From: UMGS2069 sp900557585
GTDB taxonomy: Bacteria > Bacillota > Clostridia > Christensenellales > UBA1242
Direction: 5' to 3'
Length of the DNA stretch: 30,079 nt
NCBI GenBank assembly: GCA_902476355.1
Contig: CABSCS010000011.1
Span: forward strand, 1-30,079
Shown here: positions 6,668 to 14,695 of the stretch, in pieces
Numbering within the stretch: position 1 is the first letter of the stretch
How the letters are laid out: every line of letters begins with the position of its first letter
The notes under the pieces: generated by a model
The model's database searches: none
The model's input: the letters and a program-made list of their open reading frames with translations, nothing else
Told to the model about the DNA's origin: nothing
Translations under genes and position numbers: made by a program

Positions 6668-7837
6668 ATGAAAAAGTTAAGATTTATTTCAGTTTTTGTT
6701 GCTCTTTTTGCGCTTATGCTTCCGTTTAACATTCGCAAAGAAAAGTTTGCAAAAGCAGAAAACAAAACACCAGAACTAGAATTTCAATGTTCAGCGTCCA
6801 TTCTTTATGACGCAAAAAGCAAAACTGTTTTGCACTCTTATAATGAAGATAAAAAACTTCCAATTGCAAGCATGACAAAACTTATGACACTTTTGCTTGT
6901 TTTTGAAGAAATAGACAAGGGAAACTTGTCTCTTGACCAAAAAATCAAAATAAGTCAAAACGCTGCCGATGCAGAAGGTTCAGAAGCATTTCTTGATGCG
7001 AAAAGTGAATATTTGCTATCAGACCTTATCATGACAGTTATTGTTTGTTCGGCGAATGACAGTGCTGTTGCTCTTGCTGAAACAGTTGCCGGAAGCGAGG
7101 TTGCTTTTGCAAGAAAAATGAATAAAAAAGCAAATGAACTTGGGCTTATCAACACCAACTTTATAAATGCAACAGGTCTTCCTGCAATTGACCACTATTC
7201 GTCTGCAAAAGACATTTCAATCATCTATTCTCAAATTTGCGACAATCCGGTTTACAGAAAATATAGCAGAATTTGGACAACCGAACTTGTGCATCCATCA
7301 GGAAGAAAAACCGACATTGTGAACACAAATCGTTTAATCAGGACATTTGAAGGATGTGACAGCGGAAAAACTGGATATACAAAAGAAGCCGGATATTGTT
7401 TGGCTGCATCTGCAACAAGGGGCGACATGAGGCTTGTTTCAGTTATCATTGGTGCAAAAACAAGCAAAGAGCGTTTCAACAGTGTTGCAAACATGTTTAA
7501 CTATGGCTTCGATAACTTTGAAAACAAAATTGTTGTTTCAAGCGAAAAGCCAATTTTTACAGCAAACATAAAGAATAGCAAAATCAAAACTGCCGAAGTT
7601 TTTGCAAAAGAAGACTTTGTAAAGTTCTTGAAAAAAGGAGAAGAATTTGAGCATTCTTTGAACTTTGAAGAAAAGACAATAAAGGCACCAATCAAGGCAG
7701 GAGAGAGCGTTGGAAAACTTATGGTTCTTGACAAAAACAACATTGTGGTTTTTGAAACAGACCTTGTTTTGCATGAAGATGTAAATGCAATAAAACTTGG
7801 TGAAATCATTCATAAAATATACGAAAACATTGCCTAG
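6668..7837 (+). CDS. D-alanyl-D-alanine carboxypeptidase (DacF/DacB-like, S11)
   Basis: This exported penicillin-binding enzyme removes the terminal D-Ala from peptidoglycan stem peptides, which limits cross-linking. I start it at ATG 6668 (389 aa) because GGGGA at 6656-6660 lies seven bases upstream; an ATG at 6644 would add eight residues without a binding site. The signal peptide covers about residues 1-30. The active-site motifs are Ser68-Met-Thr-Lys71, Ser128-Ala-Asn130 and Lys234-Thr-Gly236. The C-terminal 110 residues form the beta domain found in PBP5/DacF enzymes. Its position beside sporulation genes, with an 0A box at the promoter, suggests a role in spore cortex or septum remodelling. 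A second S11 gene lies at 11586. Confidence 0.92.
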   Translation: MKKLRFISVFVALFALMLPFNIRKEKFAKAENKTPELEFQCSASILYDAKSKTVLHSYNEDKKLPIASMTKLMTLLLVFEEIDKGNLSLDQKIKISQNAADAEGSEAFLDAKSEYLLSDLIMTVIVCSANDSAVALAETVAGSEVAFARKMNKKANELGLINTNFINATGLPAIDHYSSAKDISIIYSQICDNPVYRKYSRIWTTELVHPSGRKTDIVNTNRLIRTFEGCDSGKTGYTKEAGYCLAASATRGDMRLVSVIIGAKTSKERFNSVANMFNYGFDNFENKIVVSSEKPIFTANIKNSKIKTAEVFAKEDFVKFLKKGEEFEHSLNFEEKTIKAPIKAGESVGKLMVLDKNNIVVFETDLVLHEDVNAIKLGEIIHKIYENIA

Positions 7838-7870
7838 ACGTAAATTTTCTACAAAATGGCACAAAAAAGT

Positions 7871-7904
7871 GGCACGGAGCATGATGCATCGTGCCCTTTT
7901 GTTT
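7871..7904 (+). terminator. Terminator after the first D,D-carboxypeptidase gene
   Basis: GGCACG (7871-7876) pairs with CGTGCC (7890-7895). Inner GCA/TGC pairs are separated by one A-A mismatch. The hairpin is followed by CTTTTGTTT. Confidence 0.75.
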
Positions 7905-7932
7905 GACAATGGAGATAAATAAAGTATATAAT
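7903..7932 (+). promoter_or_regulatory. Sigma-A promoter of the M50-scpA-scpB operon
   Basis: TTGACA (7903-7908) is a perfect -35 and TATAAT (7927-7932) a perfect -10, with an 18-bp spacer. The -35 begins within the T-rich tail of the preceding terminator. The leader is short and carries AAGGTAGG (7944-7951) ahead of ATG 7957. Confidence 0.8.
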
Positions 7933-7956
7933 TAAATTGTATTAAGGTAGGATATC

Positions 7957-8643
7957 ATGCTAAGTTCACTCATTGCTTCAAGTGGAAATATTCTTTTGGT
8001 GCTGGCAATTTTGATTGCATTTCTATCAGCATTATTTATTTCCATGCCGGCTCACGAGTTTGCGCACGCACATTCTGCACTGAAAGAGGGCGACTCAACT
8101 GCAAAAGTTCTTGGTCGCCACACACTTGCGCCATTTGCACACATTGACTGGTGGGGGTTGTTCCTTTTGCTTGTGTTTGGAATTGGGTTTGCAAAACCTG
8201 TTCCAGTTGACCCAAACAATTTTAAAAATGGCAAAAAAAGTTCTGTGAGAGTTGCACTTGCTGGGGTTTTGACAAACCTTATCATTGGCATTGTAAGTAC
8301 AATTTTATATTCGTTCTTGCTTGCCGTTTGGCCAGCATTGTTCAATGAATATGGCTTTTTGAGCAGTGTGTATTACTATTTTTTCAATTTCATGATTTCA
8401 ATCAACTTCATGTTTGCGTTTTTCAACATTTTACCAATCTATCCACTTGACGGATTCAGAGTGATTGAAACATTTTCAAAACCATACAGCGGATTTGTCC
8501 GCTTCATGAAAAACTATGGGTTCTATGTAATGCTTGTTGTTGTGTTCACTGGCTTGTCTGGGCTTTATCTTGAATATACAGCAGGTCTTCTTTCAGACCT
8601 TTTGTTTAAAGGAATGAACGCACTTTTTGCACTTATTTTTTAG
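7957..8643 (+). CDS. M50-family site-2-type membrane metalloprotease
   Basis: This 228-aa multi-pass protein belongs to the short site-2-protease group, which cuts substrates inside the membrane using zinc. The zinc motif is His33-Glu34-x-x-His37 (AHEFAH) at the end of the first span. The third ligand is Asp165 in NILPIYPLDGFR. Hydrophobic spans lie at about 10-30, 65-82, 98-122, 138-160 and 185-205. It has no PDZ domain, unlike RseP, and resembles the short YdhP/Rv0359-type proteins often found just before scpA in Firmicutes. The physiological substrate is not known for this group. The promoter and AAGGTAGG binding site support the start. Confidence 0.88.
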   Translation: MLSSLIASSGNILLVLAILIAFLSALFISMPAHEFAHAHSALKEGDSTAKVLGRHTLAPFAHIDWWGLFLLLVFGIGFAKPVPVDPNNFKNGKKSSVRVALAGVLTNLIIGIVSTILYSFLLAVWPALFNEYGFLSSVYYYFFNFMISINFMFAFFNILPIYPLDGFRVIETFSKPYSGFVRFMKNYGFYVMLVVVFTGLSGLYLEYTAGLLSDLLFKGMNALFALIF

Positions 8644-8653
8644 GGAAATTGAT

Positions 8654-9562
8654 ATGGAAAAAAACACAAAAGAAAATTCATCAAATGTTGTTTCATCTTC
8701 ACAAGTTGAGGAATTTTTAACCATGACCGAAGAAGACAAAAAGAACTTGAAAGAAAAAGAAATGAAAGCCGAAATTGAAAACTTTGATGAAGATGCGCCA
8801 ATTCAAATTGAAGGCATGGATCAAGAAGAAGACATTGACAGTTCGCTTCGTTTTAAACTTGACCAGTTTGAGGGGCCACTTGACCTTTTGTATCATCTTA
8901 TCAAGGTTGCAAAAATCGATATTCGTGACATTTTCATTTCGCAAATCACCGAGCAATATCTTGAAATGATGAAAGACATTGATTCTCTTGACATGGAAAA
9001 GGCTGCCGATTTCACGCTTATGGCAGCAACTCTTCTTGAAATCAAATCAAAACAACTTTTACCAAAACCAGAAGTTGTTGAGGAAACAGATGAAGAAGAC
9101 CCAGAAGAAAAACTTTATCGCCAACTTGAAGAATATAAACTTTTCAAAGAAGCAAGCGAAAAGATGAAAGAAATTGAAGACGTTGGAAAGTTCTATAAAA
9201 AACCAGACGACAGCGCGGGTGAATATCGCTATGAACTTCCAGAAAAGTTGAGCGTTGATGCTCTTATTGGTGCTTTTTCAAATCTTTTGCACCGCGTGAG
9301 TGTTAAAGCCGAAGAAATAACCGAAAGAAAAATTGTAAAAGACCGCTTCACTGTTGCAGAAAAAATTGCACAGATTAAAGATGCGCTTTTGCTTAAACCA
9401 AAGTTCAAATTCAATGAACTCTTTGAAGAAGACTATTCGAAAAGCGAAATCATCAACACTTTCTTGGCTCTTCTTGAACTTTTGAAAACTCAAATCATAA
9501 AAGTCGAACAAACATCAACCTTTGGTGAAATTGAAATCACAAAGCGTGAGGAAGAAAAATAA
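8654..9562 (+). CDS. scpA: Segregation and condensation protein A (kleisin)
   Basis: ScpA is the kleisin of the SMC-ScpAB condensin, which organises and separates chromosomes. I start at ATG 8654 (302 aa) because TAGGGA (8641-8646) lies seven bases upstream; an earlier in-frame start would overlap the protease gene without support. The core begins around residue 60 with SLRFKLDQFEGPLDLLYHLI, includes DFTLMAATLLEIKSKQLLP, and ends with the winged-helix part that contacts the SMC head (FNTFLALLELLKTQ-like region). The first 60 residues are an acidic extension (EEDKKNLKEKE, FDEDAPIQIEGMDQEED). ScpA normally starts close to its FEGPLDLLL motif, so the extension is unusual. The stop overlaps the scpB ATG. 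Confidence 0.95.
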   Translation: MEKNTKENSSNVVSSSQVEEFLTMTEEDKKNLKEKEMKAEIENFDEDAPIQIEGMDQEEDIDSSLRFKLDQFEGPLDLLYHLIKVAKIDIRDIFISQITEQYLEMMKDIDSLDMEKAADFTLMAATLLEIKSKQLLPKPEVVEETDEEDPEEKLYRQLEEYKLFKEASEKMKEIEDVGKFYKKPDDSAGEYRYELPEKLSVDALIGAFSNLLHRVSVKAEEITERKIVKDRFTVAEKIAQIKDALLLKPKFKFNELFEEDYSKSEIINTFLALLELLKTQIIKVEQTSTFGEIEITKREEEK

Positions 9563-10509
9563 TGGAAAATCTTGAAAATATTCTTGAAAGCATATTGTTC
9601 ACAAACGGCGACGCGGTTGACATTTCAGACATCACTTCAAAAATTGATGTTACAAAAGCCGAAATAAATAAAGCAGTGAACAAACTTAAAAACAAATATG
9701 GCGAAAACTCTGGAATTGTTTTGCTTACATTCAACAACAAATTGCAACTTGCATCTTCGGGAAAATATGCAAACGAAGTATCACTTGTCTTGAACCCAAT
9801 AAGACAAAGAAATCTTTCAAAGGCAACTCTTGAAACTGCATCTATCGTTGCATATAAACAACCTGTAACAAGAATGGAAATTGAAGAAATCAGAGGCGTA
9901 AGTTCAGACTATGCAATCAACATTTTGCTAGAACACAACCTTATTGAAATTGTTGGCCGAAAAGACACAGTTGGAAAACCTGTTTTGTTTGGAACAACCG
10001 ATGAGTTTTTGAAAAGATTCAATTTGTCAAGTCTTGATGAACTTCCAGACTATAACACTCTTCTTGAAAAAGTTCGCGTAATCGAAAATAAAGATGACCG
10101 ACTTTATAATCATTTTGAAGTGAAGCCAGAGGGTGAAAATGAAGAAGAACAAGTTGCTGTTTCCGAAGAAAAATTAGACCCTGTAATTGGTGAGAAATAT
10201 GATGAAGATTTCAAACCAGAACAAACTGAAAAGTCAGATTTTGATGAAGAAATAACCGAATATAAAACCGAAACCGAACCTGAAAAAGAAGTTCAAGAAG
10301 AATCTGAAAAAACAGAAGAAGAAAGCGACAAAGAAGACGAAAATAACTATTTGGAAGACAATGAAGATGACCTTCTTGAAAACAATCATAACGATGATTT
10401 GGACGACCTTGATGACGATAATGACGATGATGATTTTGATGACGACGATGATGATTTAGACGATGACGATGACTATGATGATGACGATGACGACGATGAT
10501 TTCGTTTAA
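9562..10509 (+). CDS. scpB: Segregation and condensation protein B with long poly-Asp tail
   Basis: ScpB forms a dimer of winged-helix domains that binds the ScpA kleisin. Residues 1-180 fit the family: ENLENILESILFTNGDAVDI, SKATLETASIVAYKQPVTR and KDTVGKPVLFGTTDEFLKRF. The family is usually near 180-200 aa, but this protein has 315. From about residue 184 it continues as a Glu-rich, then almost pure Asp tail of about 130 residues ending DDDDDDDDFV. The tail is encoded by a GAT/GAC-rich stretch (about 10394-10506) and is probably disordered. Stop and start overlap with scpA (TAATG). A terminator follows at 10574-10603. Confidence 0.93.
   Translation: MENLENILESILFTNGDAVDISDITSKIDVTKAEINKAVNKLKNKYGENSGIVLLTFNNKLQLASSGKYANEVSLVLNPIRQRNLSKATLETASIVAYKQPVTRMEIEEIRGVSSDYAINILLEHNLIEIVGRKDTVGKPVLFGTTDEFLKRFNLSSLDELPDYNTLLEKVRVIENKDDRLYNHFEVKPEGENEEEQVAVSEEKLDPVIGEKYDEDFKPEQTEKSDFDEEITEYKTETEPEKEVQEESEKTEEESDKEDENNYLEDNEDDLLENNHNDDLDDLDDDNDDDDFDDDDDDLDDDDDYDDDDDDDDFV
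10394..10506 (+). repeat. GAT/GAC trinucleotide-rich run encoding poly-Asp
   Basis: A low-complexity run of GAT and GAC codons, broken by a few Phe, Leu and Tyr codons, forms the last 37 or so residues of ScpB. Such runs can slip during replication and vary in length between strains. Confidence 0.8.
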
Positions 10510-10573
10510 AATTCATTCAAATTTCGGTTTAATGGAGATATAAAAAATCATTTTTAGAAAACGTTAAAAAAAC

Positions 10574-10603
10574 AATAAAAACCGCTATTTGGCGGTTTTT
10601 ATT
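10574..10603 (+). terminator. Terminator after scpB
   Basis: A 12-bp perfect stem (AATAAAAACCGC with GCGGTTTTTATT) encloses a 6-nt loop at 10586-10591. The 3' arm contains the T run and more Ts follow at 10611. It closes the M50-scpA-scpB operon. Confidence 0.85.
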
Positions 10604-10618
10604 ATGCAATTTTTTTTG

Positions 10619-10651
10619 TAGCGTATTATTTTTGCGTTTTTTCATACGCTA
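10619..10651. promoter_or_regulatory. Sigma-E-like promoter embedded in an 8-bp inverted repeat, before ytfI
   Basis: GCGTATT (10621-10627) matches six of seven positions of the sigma-E -35 (KMATATT). CATACGCTA (10643-10651) fits the -10 pattern CATAnnnTA. The spacer is 15 bp. The two elements sit in a perfect inverted repeat, TAGCGTAT (10619-10626) and ATACGCTA (10644-10651). The -10 ends five bases before ATG 10657, so the mRNA would be leaderless. Strand of transcription is +. Confidence 0.5.
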
Positions 10652-10656
10652 TAAAT

Positions 10657-11220
10657 ATGAAAGAAATTGTTTTAGGGATTGCTATTTCACTGTTTGTTTT
10701 GCTTGTGATTTTATATCCATTCAAGTTCAAAATTGCACTTCATTCTAATGTGTTTGAAATGGTGGGTTTTGTGTCTGTCAAAGCATTTTGTTTCAATCTT
10801 TTTTCCGGAAAATTTACGGTGAATGAAAAGGGTGAGTTTTCTCTTGAAAAGAACAAAAAGAAAAAGCCTAAAAAGAAGAAACCAATAAGTCTTTTGTCGG
10901 TATATTTTTCAACCCTTTTGAAAAGACTAAATGTAAAGAAGTTCGAGTGGTATTTCACTTGTGGCTCAAACACAGATGCAAGACTTGTGTCGCTTCTTTG
11001 TGGCTATGTTTTGTCGTTTGATGCGATAGTGTCAGCAATACTTCTTGATAAATATAGCCATGTAAAAATCTATAACGACATAGACCCAATCTATGATGAT
11101 GACCGGTTAGAAGTATCGGCAAGCGTTGTTGTTTCATTCTGCTTGCTTGATATGTTTGTTGCGGTGTTTATTGCATATAGGAATTATTTTCAATTGTTGA
11201 AGGAGAAGAAAAATGTTTAA
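10657..11220 (+). CDS. DUF2953 / YtfI-type membrane protein
   Basis: This 187-aa protein resembles the DUF2953 (YtfI) family, whose gene precedes ytfJ in many spore formers. It has an N-terminal span (about 3-22), a very basic loop (about 66-75, with KKKKPKKKK), a middle part with conserved-looking FEWYFTCGSNTDARLVSLLCGY, and a C-terminal span (about 150-175). In Bacillus subtilis the ytfI-ytfJ pair is forespore-expressed. The molecular role of the family is not established. There is no ribosome binding site at ATG 10657, but a sporulation-type promoter ends five bases upstream. The end overlaps ytfJ by eight bases. Confidence 0.75.
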   Translation: MKEIVLGIAISLFVLLVILYPFKFKIALHSNVFEMVGFVSVKAFCFNLFSGKFTVNEKGEFSLEKNKKKKPKKKKPISLLSVYFSTLLKRLNVKKFEWYFTCGSNTDARLVSLLCGYVLSFDAIVSAILLDKYSHVKIYNDIDPIYDDDRLEVSASVVVSFCLLDMFVAVFIAYRNYFQLLKEKKNV

Positions 11221-11599
11221 CAATCAAATTAACGATTTAATGGAAAGTGCCATTTCTAAAATCAAAACTTTTCTTGACACCAACACGGTGATTGGAATTC
11301 CGTTTGAAACAAAAGAGGGTTCACTTTTGATTCCACTCACAAAAGTTTCGGTTGGTTTTGTTGCTGGTGGTGGCGAATATGGAGAAAATAAAAAGTCTGA
11401 AAAAATTCCAATGGCTGGGGGCTCTGGTGGCGGAGTTTGCATTCAGCCGATTGGTTTTTTGTTGGTGAAAGATGGCTCTTCAAAACTTATTCGTATTGAT
11501 GAAAAATCCAAATATGATAAACTTATGGAGGCCATTCCAGACATTGTTTCAAATGTTACAGAAATGCTAAATAAAGGTGGCAAAAATGCAAATAAATAG
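11213..11599 (+). CDS. ytfJ: YtfJ / GerW-family spore protein
   Basis: GerW (YtfJ) is a forespore protein needed in some species for normal spore germination, including response to L-alanine. The 128-aa protein has the typical length and the pattern NTVIGIPFETKEGSLLIPLT, then VSVGFVAGGGEYG and a glycine-rich GGSGGGVCIQPIGFLLV. AAGGAGAAG at 11199-11207 is the ribosome binding site for ATG 11213. It overlaps the preceding gene by eight bases and the next by 14, so expression is tied to the whole operon. Confidence 0.9.
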   Translation: MFNNQINDLMESAISKIKTFLDTNTVIGIPFETKEGSLLIPLTKVSVGFVAGGGEYGENKKSEKIPMAGGSGGGVCIQPIGFLLVKDGSSKLIRIDEKSKYDKLMEAIPDIVSNVTEMLNKGGKNANK

Positions 11600-12734
11600 T
11601 AAAAATCACTGTTTTGTGTCCATATTTTCACTTTTTGCGATAATATTTGCGTTTTTTGTTCCAGTGAATAATAATGTTGCTGTTGCTGATAATGGCAAAA
11701 AGTTGTCAAATGCAAAAGCCATGATAGTGATTGAACAATCAACTGGCAGAGTGCTTTATTCAGGAAATGAACATGAAAAATTGCCAATGGCAAGCACAAC
11801 AAAAATCATCACTGCAATATATGCAATTGAGCACAATGCAGACCTTGACAAAGATGTTGAAATCCCAAAACAGGCAGTTGGAATTTCAGGAACAAGTATT
11901 GGTTTAAAAGAAGGTGAGCATCTAACCATTCGTGAACTTTTATATGGTCTTATGCTTCGTTCTGGAAATGACTGTGCGGTTGCCCTTGCAATTGAAACTT
12001 CTGGAAGTGTTCAAAAATTTGCAGAAGATGTGAATGCTTTTTTGAAAGATTTGGGGCTTGAAGAAACCAACATTAAAAACCCACATGGGCTTTCAGAAAA
12101 AGAACATTATACTTCGGCACATGACCTTGCAAAGGTTACTGCATATGCAATGAAAAATCCAACCTTCAAAGAAATTGTTTCAACCAAAGAAAAGAAAATT
12201 TCAAATGAACTTGAAAGTAAATATAATCGAAATTTGAAAAACAAAAACAAATTGCTTTCAAAGTTTGAAGGTGCTGATGGTGTGAAAACTGGTTTCACAA
12301 TGAGTGCGGGCAGGTGCTTTGTTGGAAGTGCAACAAGAAATAATATGCAACTTATTTGTGTGCTTCTTAATTGTGTGCCAATGTTTGAAGATTGTGAAAT
12401 GCTTCTTGAAAAAGGTTTTAAAGAATTTTCAATGTGCAAAATTATTGAAAAGGGAAAAGAGTATGTTTTGAAAACCGACAAAGGAGAAAAGGCTTTTGTT
12501 TCAGATATTGATTTTTCGCTTCCACTTTCAAACCAAGAAAAGACAAATCTAACTTTAAAAATTGAAGAGGGAACCGAAGAAAATGTTGGAAATAAAAATA
12601 GCCAGACATTCGCCAATATGCAAGTTTATCTTGAAAAACAGTTGATTTTTTCGCATAAAATATATATTATAAATAATATAGAGAATAATGGCTCTGTTGA
12701 GGATAATTTACAGAAAATTTTCCAACAAATGTAA
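11586..12734 (+). CDS. Second D-alanyl-D-alanine carboxypeptidase (DacF-like, S11)
   Basis: This is a second exported S11 penicillin-binding enzyme. I start at ATG 11586 (382 aa), with AAAGGTGG ending five bases upstream; a GTG at 11577 lies inside that binding site and is less likely. The signal peptide covers about residues 1-35. The motifs are Ser70-Thr-Thr-Lys73, Ser126-Gly-Asn128 and Lys234-Thr-Gly. The catalytic half is close to DacF/DacB (MASTTKIITA, LMLRSGNDCAVALA, DGVKTGFT). Its position directly after ytfJ argues for use in spore peptidoglycan. It overlaps ytfJ by 14 bases. The two S11 proteins of this window are clearly different in sequence, so they are old paralogues. Confidence 0.92.
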   Translation: MQINSKNHCFVSIFSLFAIIFAFFVPVNNNVAVADNGKKLSNAKAMIVIEQSTGRVLYSGNEHEKLPMASTTKIITAIYAIEHNADLDKDVEIPKQAVGISGTSIGLKEGEHLTIRELLYGLMLRSGNDCAVALAIETSGSVQKFAEDVNAFLKDLGLEETNIKNPHGLSEKEHYTSAHDLAKVTAYAMKNPTFKEIVSTKEKKISNELESKYNRNLKNKNKLLSKFEGADGVKTGFTMSAGRCFVGSATRNNMQLICVLLNCVPMFEDCEMLLEKGFKEFSMCKIIEKGKEYVLKTDKGEKAFVSDIDFSLPLSNQEKTNLTLKIEEGTEENVGNKNSQTFANMQVYLEKQLIFSHKIYIINNIENNGSVEDNLQKIFQQM

Positions 12735-12745
12735 AGGCGAAAGAA

Positions 12746-13450
12746 ATGAGAATAAATAAATATTTGGCAAGTGCGGGCTTTGGTTCAAGAAGAAAAGCCG
12801 AACAACTTGTTTTAGATGGAAGGGTTTGTGTGAACGGCAAAGTTTGCACAGACCTTGCTTTTGTTGTGGGCGATAATGACAAAGTTACTGTTGATGGCAA
12901 CCTTTGCCAACCTGCAACCGAGTTTGACTATATCATGCTTCACAAACCAAAGGGTGTCATTACAAGCATGCATGACGAGTGCGGAAGAAAAACAGTGATT
13001 GATATTCTTCCAGAACGCTATAAAAAACTTAAACCTGTTGGCAGACTTGACTATGACAGTGAGGGGCTTTTGCTTCTTACAAACGATGGCGACCTTGCCT
13101 ATGTTTTAACACACCCATCACACGAGATTACAAAAACCTATGTTGTGCGTGTTGAGGGCGATGTAAAGGAAAGTCAACTTGCAGTTATCCGCGCCGGCGT
13201 TGTGATAGATGGTGTGCGTTTGTCAAAGTGCAAAGTGAAGTTTCTGGAAAAGGTTCCAAACGGAACAAAACTTCAAGTTGTTATCAGCGAAGGGAAAAAC
13301 AGACAGGTTCGAAAAATGTTCGAGGCTGTTGGACTTAATGTTGCATTTTTGAAAAGAACACAAATTGGCGACCTTCGACTTGGCGGACTTGCAAGGGGAG
13401 AGGCAAGACCTCTTTCAATTGAAGAAGTTTTATATCTAAAATCACTCTAA
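12746..13450 (+). CDS. rluB: 16S/23S rRNA pseudouridine synthase (RsuA/RluB family)
   Basis: This 234-aa enzyme isomerises a specific uridine of rRNA to pseudouridine. An N-terminal S4 RNA-binding domain (about 1-60, MRINKYLASAGFGSRRKAEQ) is followed by the catalytic domain with the signature PVGRLDYDSEGLLLLTNDG. Asp102 in GRLD is the catalytic aspartate. The C-terminal blocks VISEGKNRQVRKMFEAVG and LKRTQIGDLRLGGL are typical. RluB (23S U2605) is the usual Firmicute assignment near scpB; RsuA cannot be excluded. It starts 11 bases after the carboxypeptidase gene. Confidence 0.9.
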   Translation: MRINKYLASAGFGSRRKAEQLVLDGRVCVNGKVCTDLAFVVGDNDKVTVDGNLCQPATEFDYIMLHKPKGVITSMHDECGRKTVIDILPERYKKLKPVGRLDYDSEGLLLLTNDGDLAYVLTHPSHEITKTYVVRVEGDVKESQLAVIRAGVVIDGVRLSKCKVKFLEKVPNGTKLQVVISEGKNRQVRKMFEAVGLNVAFLKRTQIGDLRLGGLARGEARPLSIEEVLYLKSL

Positions 13451-13459
13451 GGAGAAAAC

Positions 13460-14683
13460 ATGAAAGTTATTGTTGTTGGTGGTGGCGCTGGCGGAATGAT
13501 GTCGTGCTTGATGATTGCAAAAAAAGGTCATCAAGTTCTTTTGCTTGAAAAAAATGAAAAACTTGGAAAAAAGATTTATATCACGGGCAAGGGCAGATGC
13601 AATGTTACAAACGCTGTAACTGGAAGCCAATTTTTGGCAAACGTTGTTCGCAATCCAAAGTTCATCATGAGCAGTGAAGTTCGTTTTAACTCACAAGACA
13701 CAATGAATCTTTTTAAAGAACTTGGTGTTCCTTTGAAAATTGAAAGGGGAAACAGAGTTTTTCCAGAAAGTGACCATGCAAGCGACATTACAAAAGCGCT
13801 TGAAAAAGGATTGAAAAAATATAATGTTCAAATCAGACTGAACACCACTGTTTCAGAAATTTTGACAAAAGATAATGTTGCTTGTGGTGTTAAACTTGCA
13901 TCGGGCGAAGAACTTTCTTCTGATGCAGTTGTTGTTGCAACTGGCGGAATAAGTTATCCGCTCACTGGAAGCACAGGCGATGGATACAAGTTTGCAAAAG
14001 CAACTGGACACCGAATTGTTGACACAGTTCCGGGGCTTGTTGGAATTTTGACAAACGACCAAGATTTGCATGGTCTTAGTGGTTTGTCTCTTAAAAATGT
14101 AAGGCTGTTTGCAAAGCAAGGCGCAAAGCAAATTTTTGCAACAGACATTGGTGAAATGCTTATCACTGGAAACGGAATAAGTGGGCCACTTGCGCTTACA
14201 CTTTCAAGCAACATAAACAGAATTTCTCCTGAAAACGTGGAAATTTATATTGATTTTAAGCCTGCGCTTGACGATTTTGCACTTTTTTCAAGAATTGAAA
14301 GGGACATTAAAGAACTTGGTTCAAAACAATTTTCATCACTTTTAGAGGGGCTTTTGCCAAAAAGTTTGGCAGAAGTTTTTGCAAAAAGATTACAAATTGC
14401 AAAGACAAAAAAAGTTTCCCAACTTACAAAAGAAGAAAGAGAAAAGTTGTGTTTCATGCTCAAAAATTTCAAACTTAAATATGCTGGTCTTGACGATATT
14501 GAAAGGGCGGTTATCACAAGTGGTGGGGTTTCAACAAAAGACATTAAACCAAAATCAATGGAAAGCAAACTTATAAGCAAATTATATTTTGTTGGTGAGG
14601 TTGTTGATGTTGACGCGCTCACCGGTGGTTTTAATTTGCAACTTGCATTTTCAATGGCTGCTTCTTGTGCAAGCGACTTTTAA
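13460..14683 (+). CDS. HI0933/YtfP-family FAD-dependent flavoprotein
   Basis: This 407-aa protein belongs to the HI0933-like (also called BaiN/YtfP or aminoacetone oxidase family) flavoproteins. The N-terminal FAD fold has VVGGGAGGMMS (about 6-16), then EKNEKLGKKIYITGKGRCNV (GKGRCN is a family mark). The middle has VVVATGGISYPLTGSTGDGY, and the C-terminus has the FAD-closing LYFVGEVVDVDALTGGFNLQ. The true substrate of most members is unknown; names from bile-acid metabolism should not be carried over. A ytfP gene lies near ytfI/ytfJ in Bacillus, so the grouping is conserved. AAGGAG lies seven bases upstream of the start. Confidence 0.9.
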   Translation: MKVIVVGGGAGGMMSCLMIAKKGHQVLLLEKNEKLGKKIYITGKGRCNVTNAVTGSQFLANVVRNPKFIMSSEVRFNSQDTMNLFKELGVPLKIERGNRVFPESDHASDITKALEKGLKKYNVQIRLNTTVSEILTKDNVACGVKLASGEELSSDAVVVATGGISYPLTGSTGDGYKFAKATGHRIVDTVPGLVGILTNDQDLHGLSGLSLKNVRLFAKQGAKQIFATDIGEMLITGNGISGPLALTLSSNINRISPENVEIYIDFKPALDDFALFSRIERDIKELGSKQFSSLLEGLLPKSLAEVFAKRLQIAKTKKVSQLTKEEREKLCFMLKNFKLKYAGLDDIERAVITSGGVSTKDIKPKSMESKLISKLYFVGEVVDVDALTGGFNLQLAFSMAASCASDF

Positions 14684-14695
14684 AGGAGAATACAA

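Noticed and set aside
10211..10516. His/Arg-rich reverse frame opposite the ScpB tail
   Set aside because: It is the complement of the GAT/GAC run; low complexity explains both its openness and its composition.
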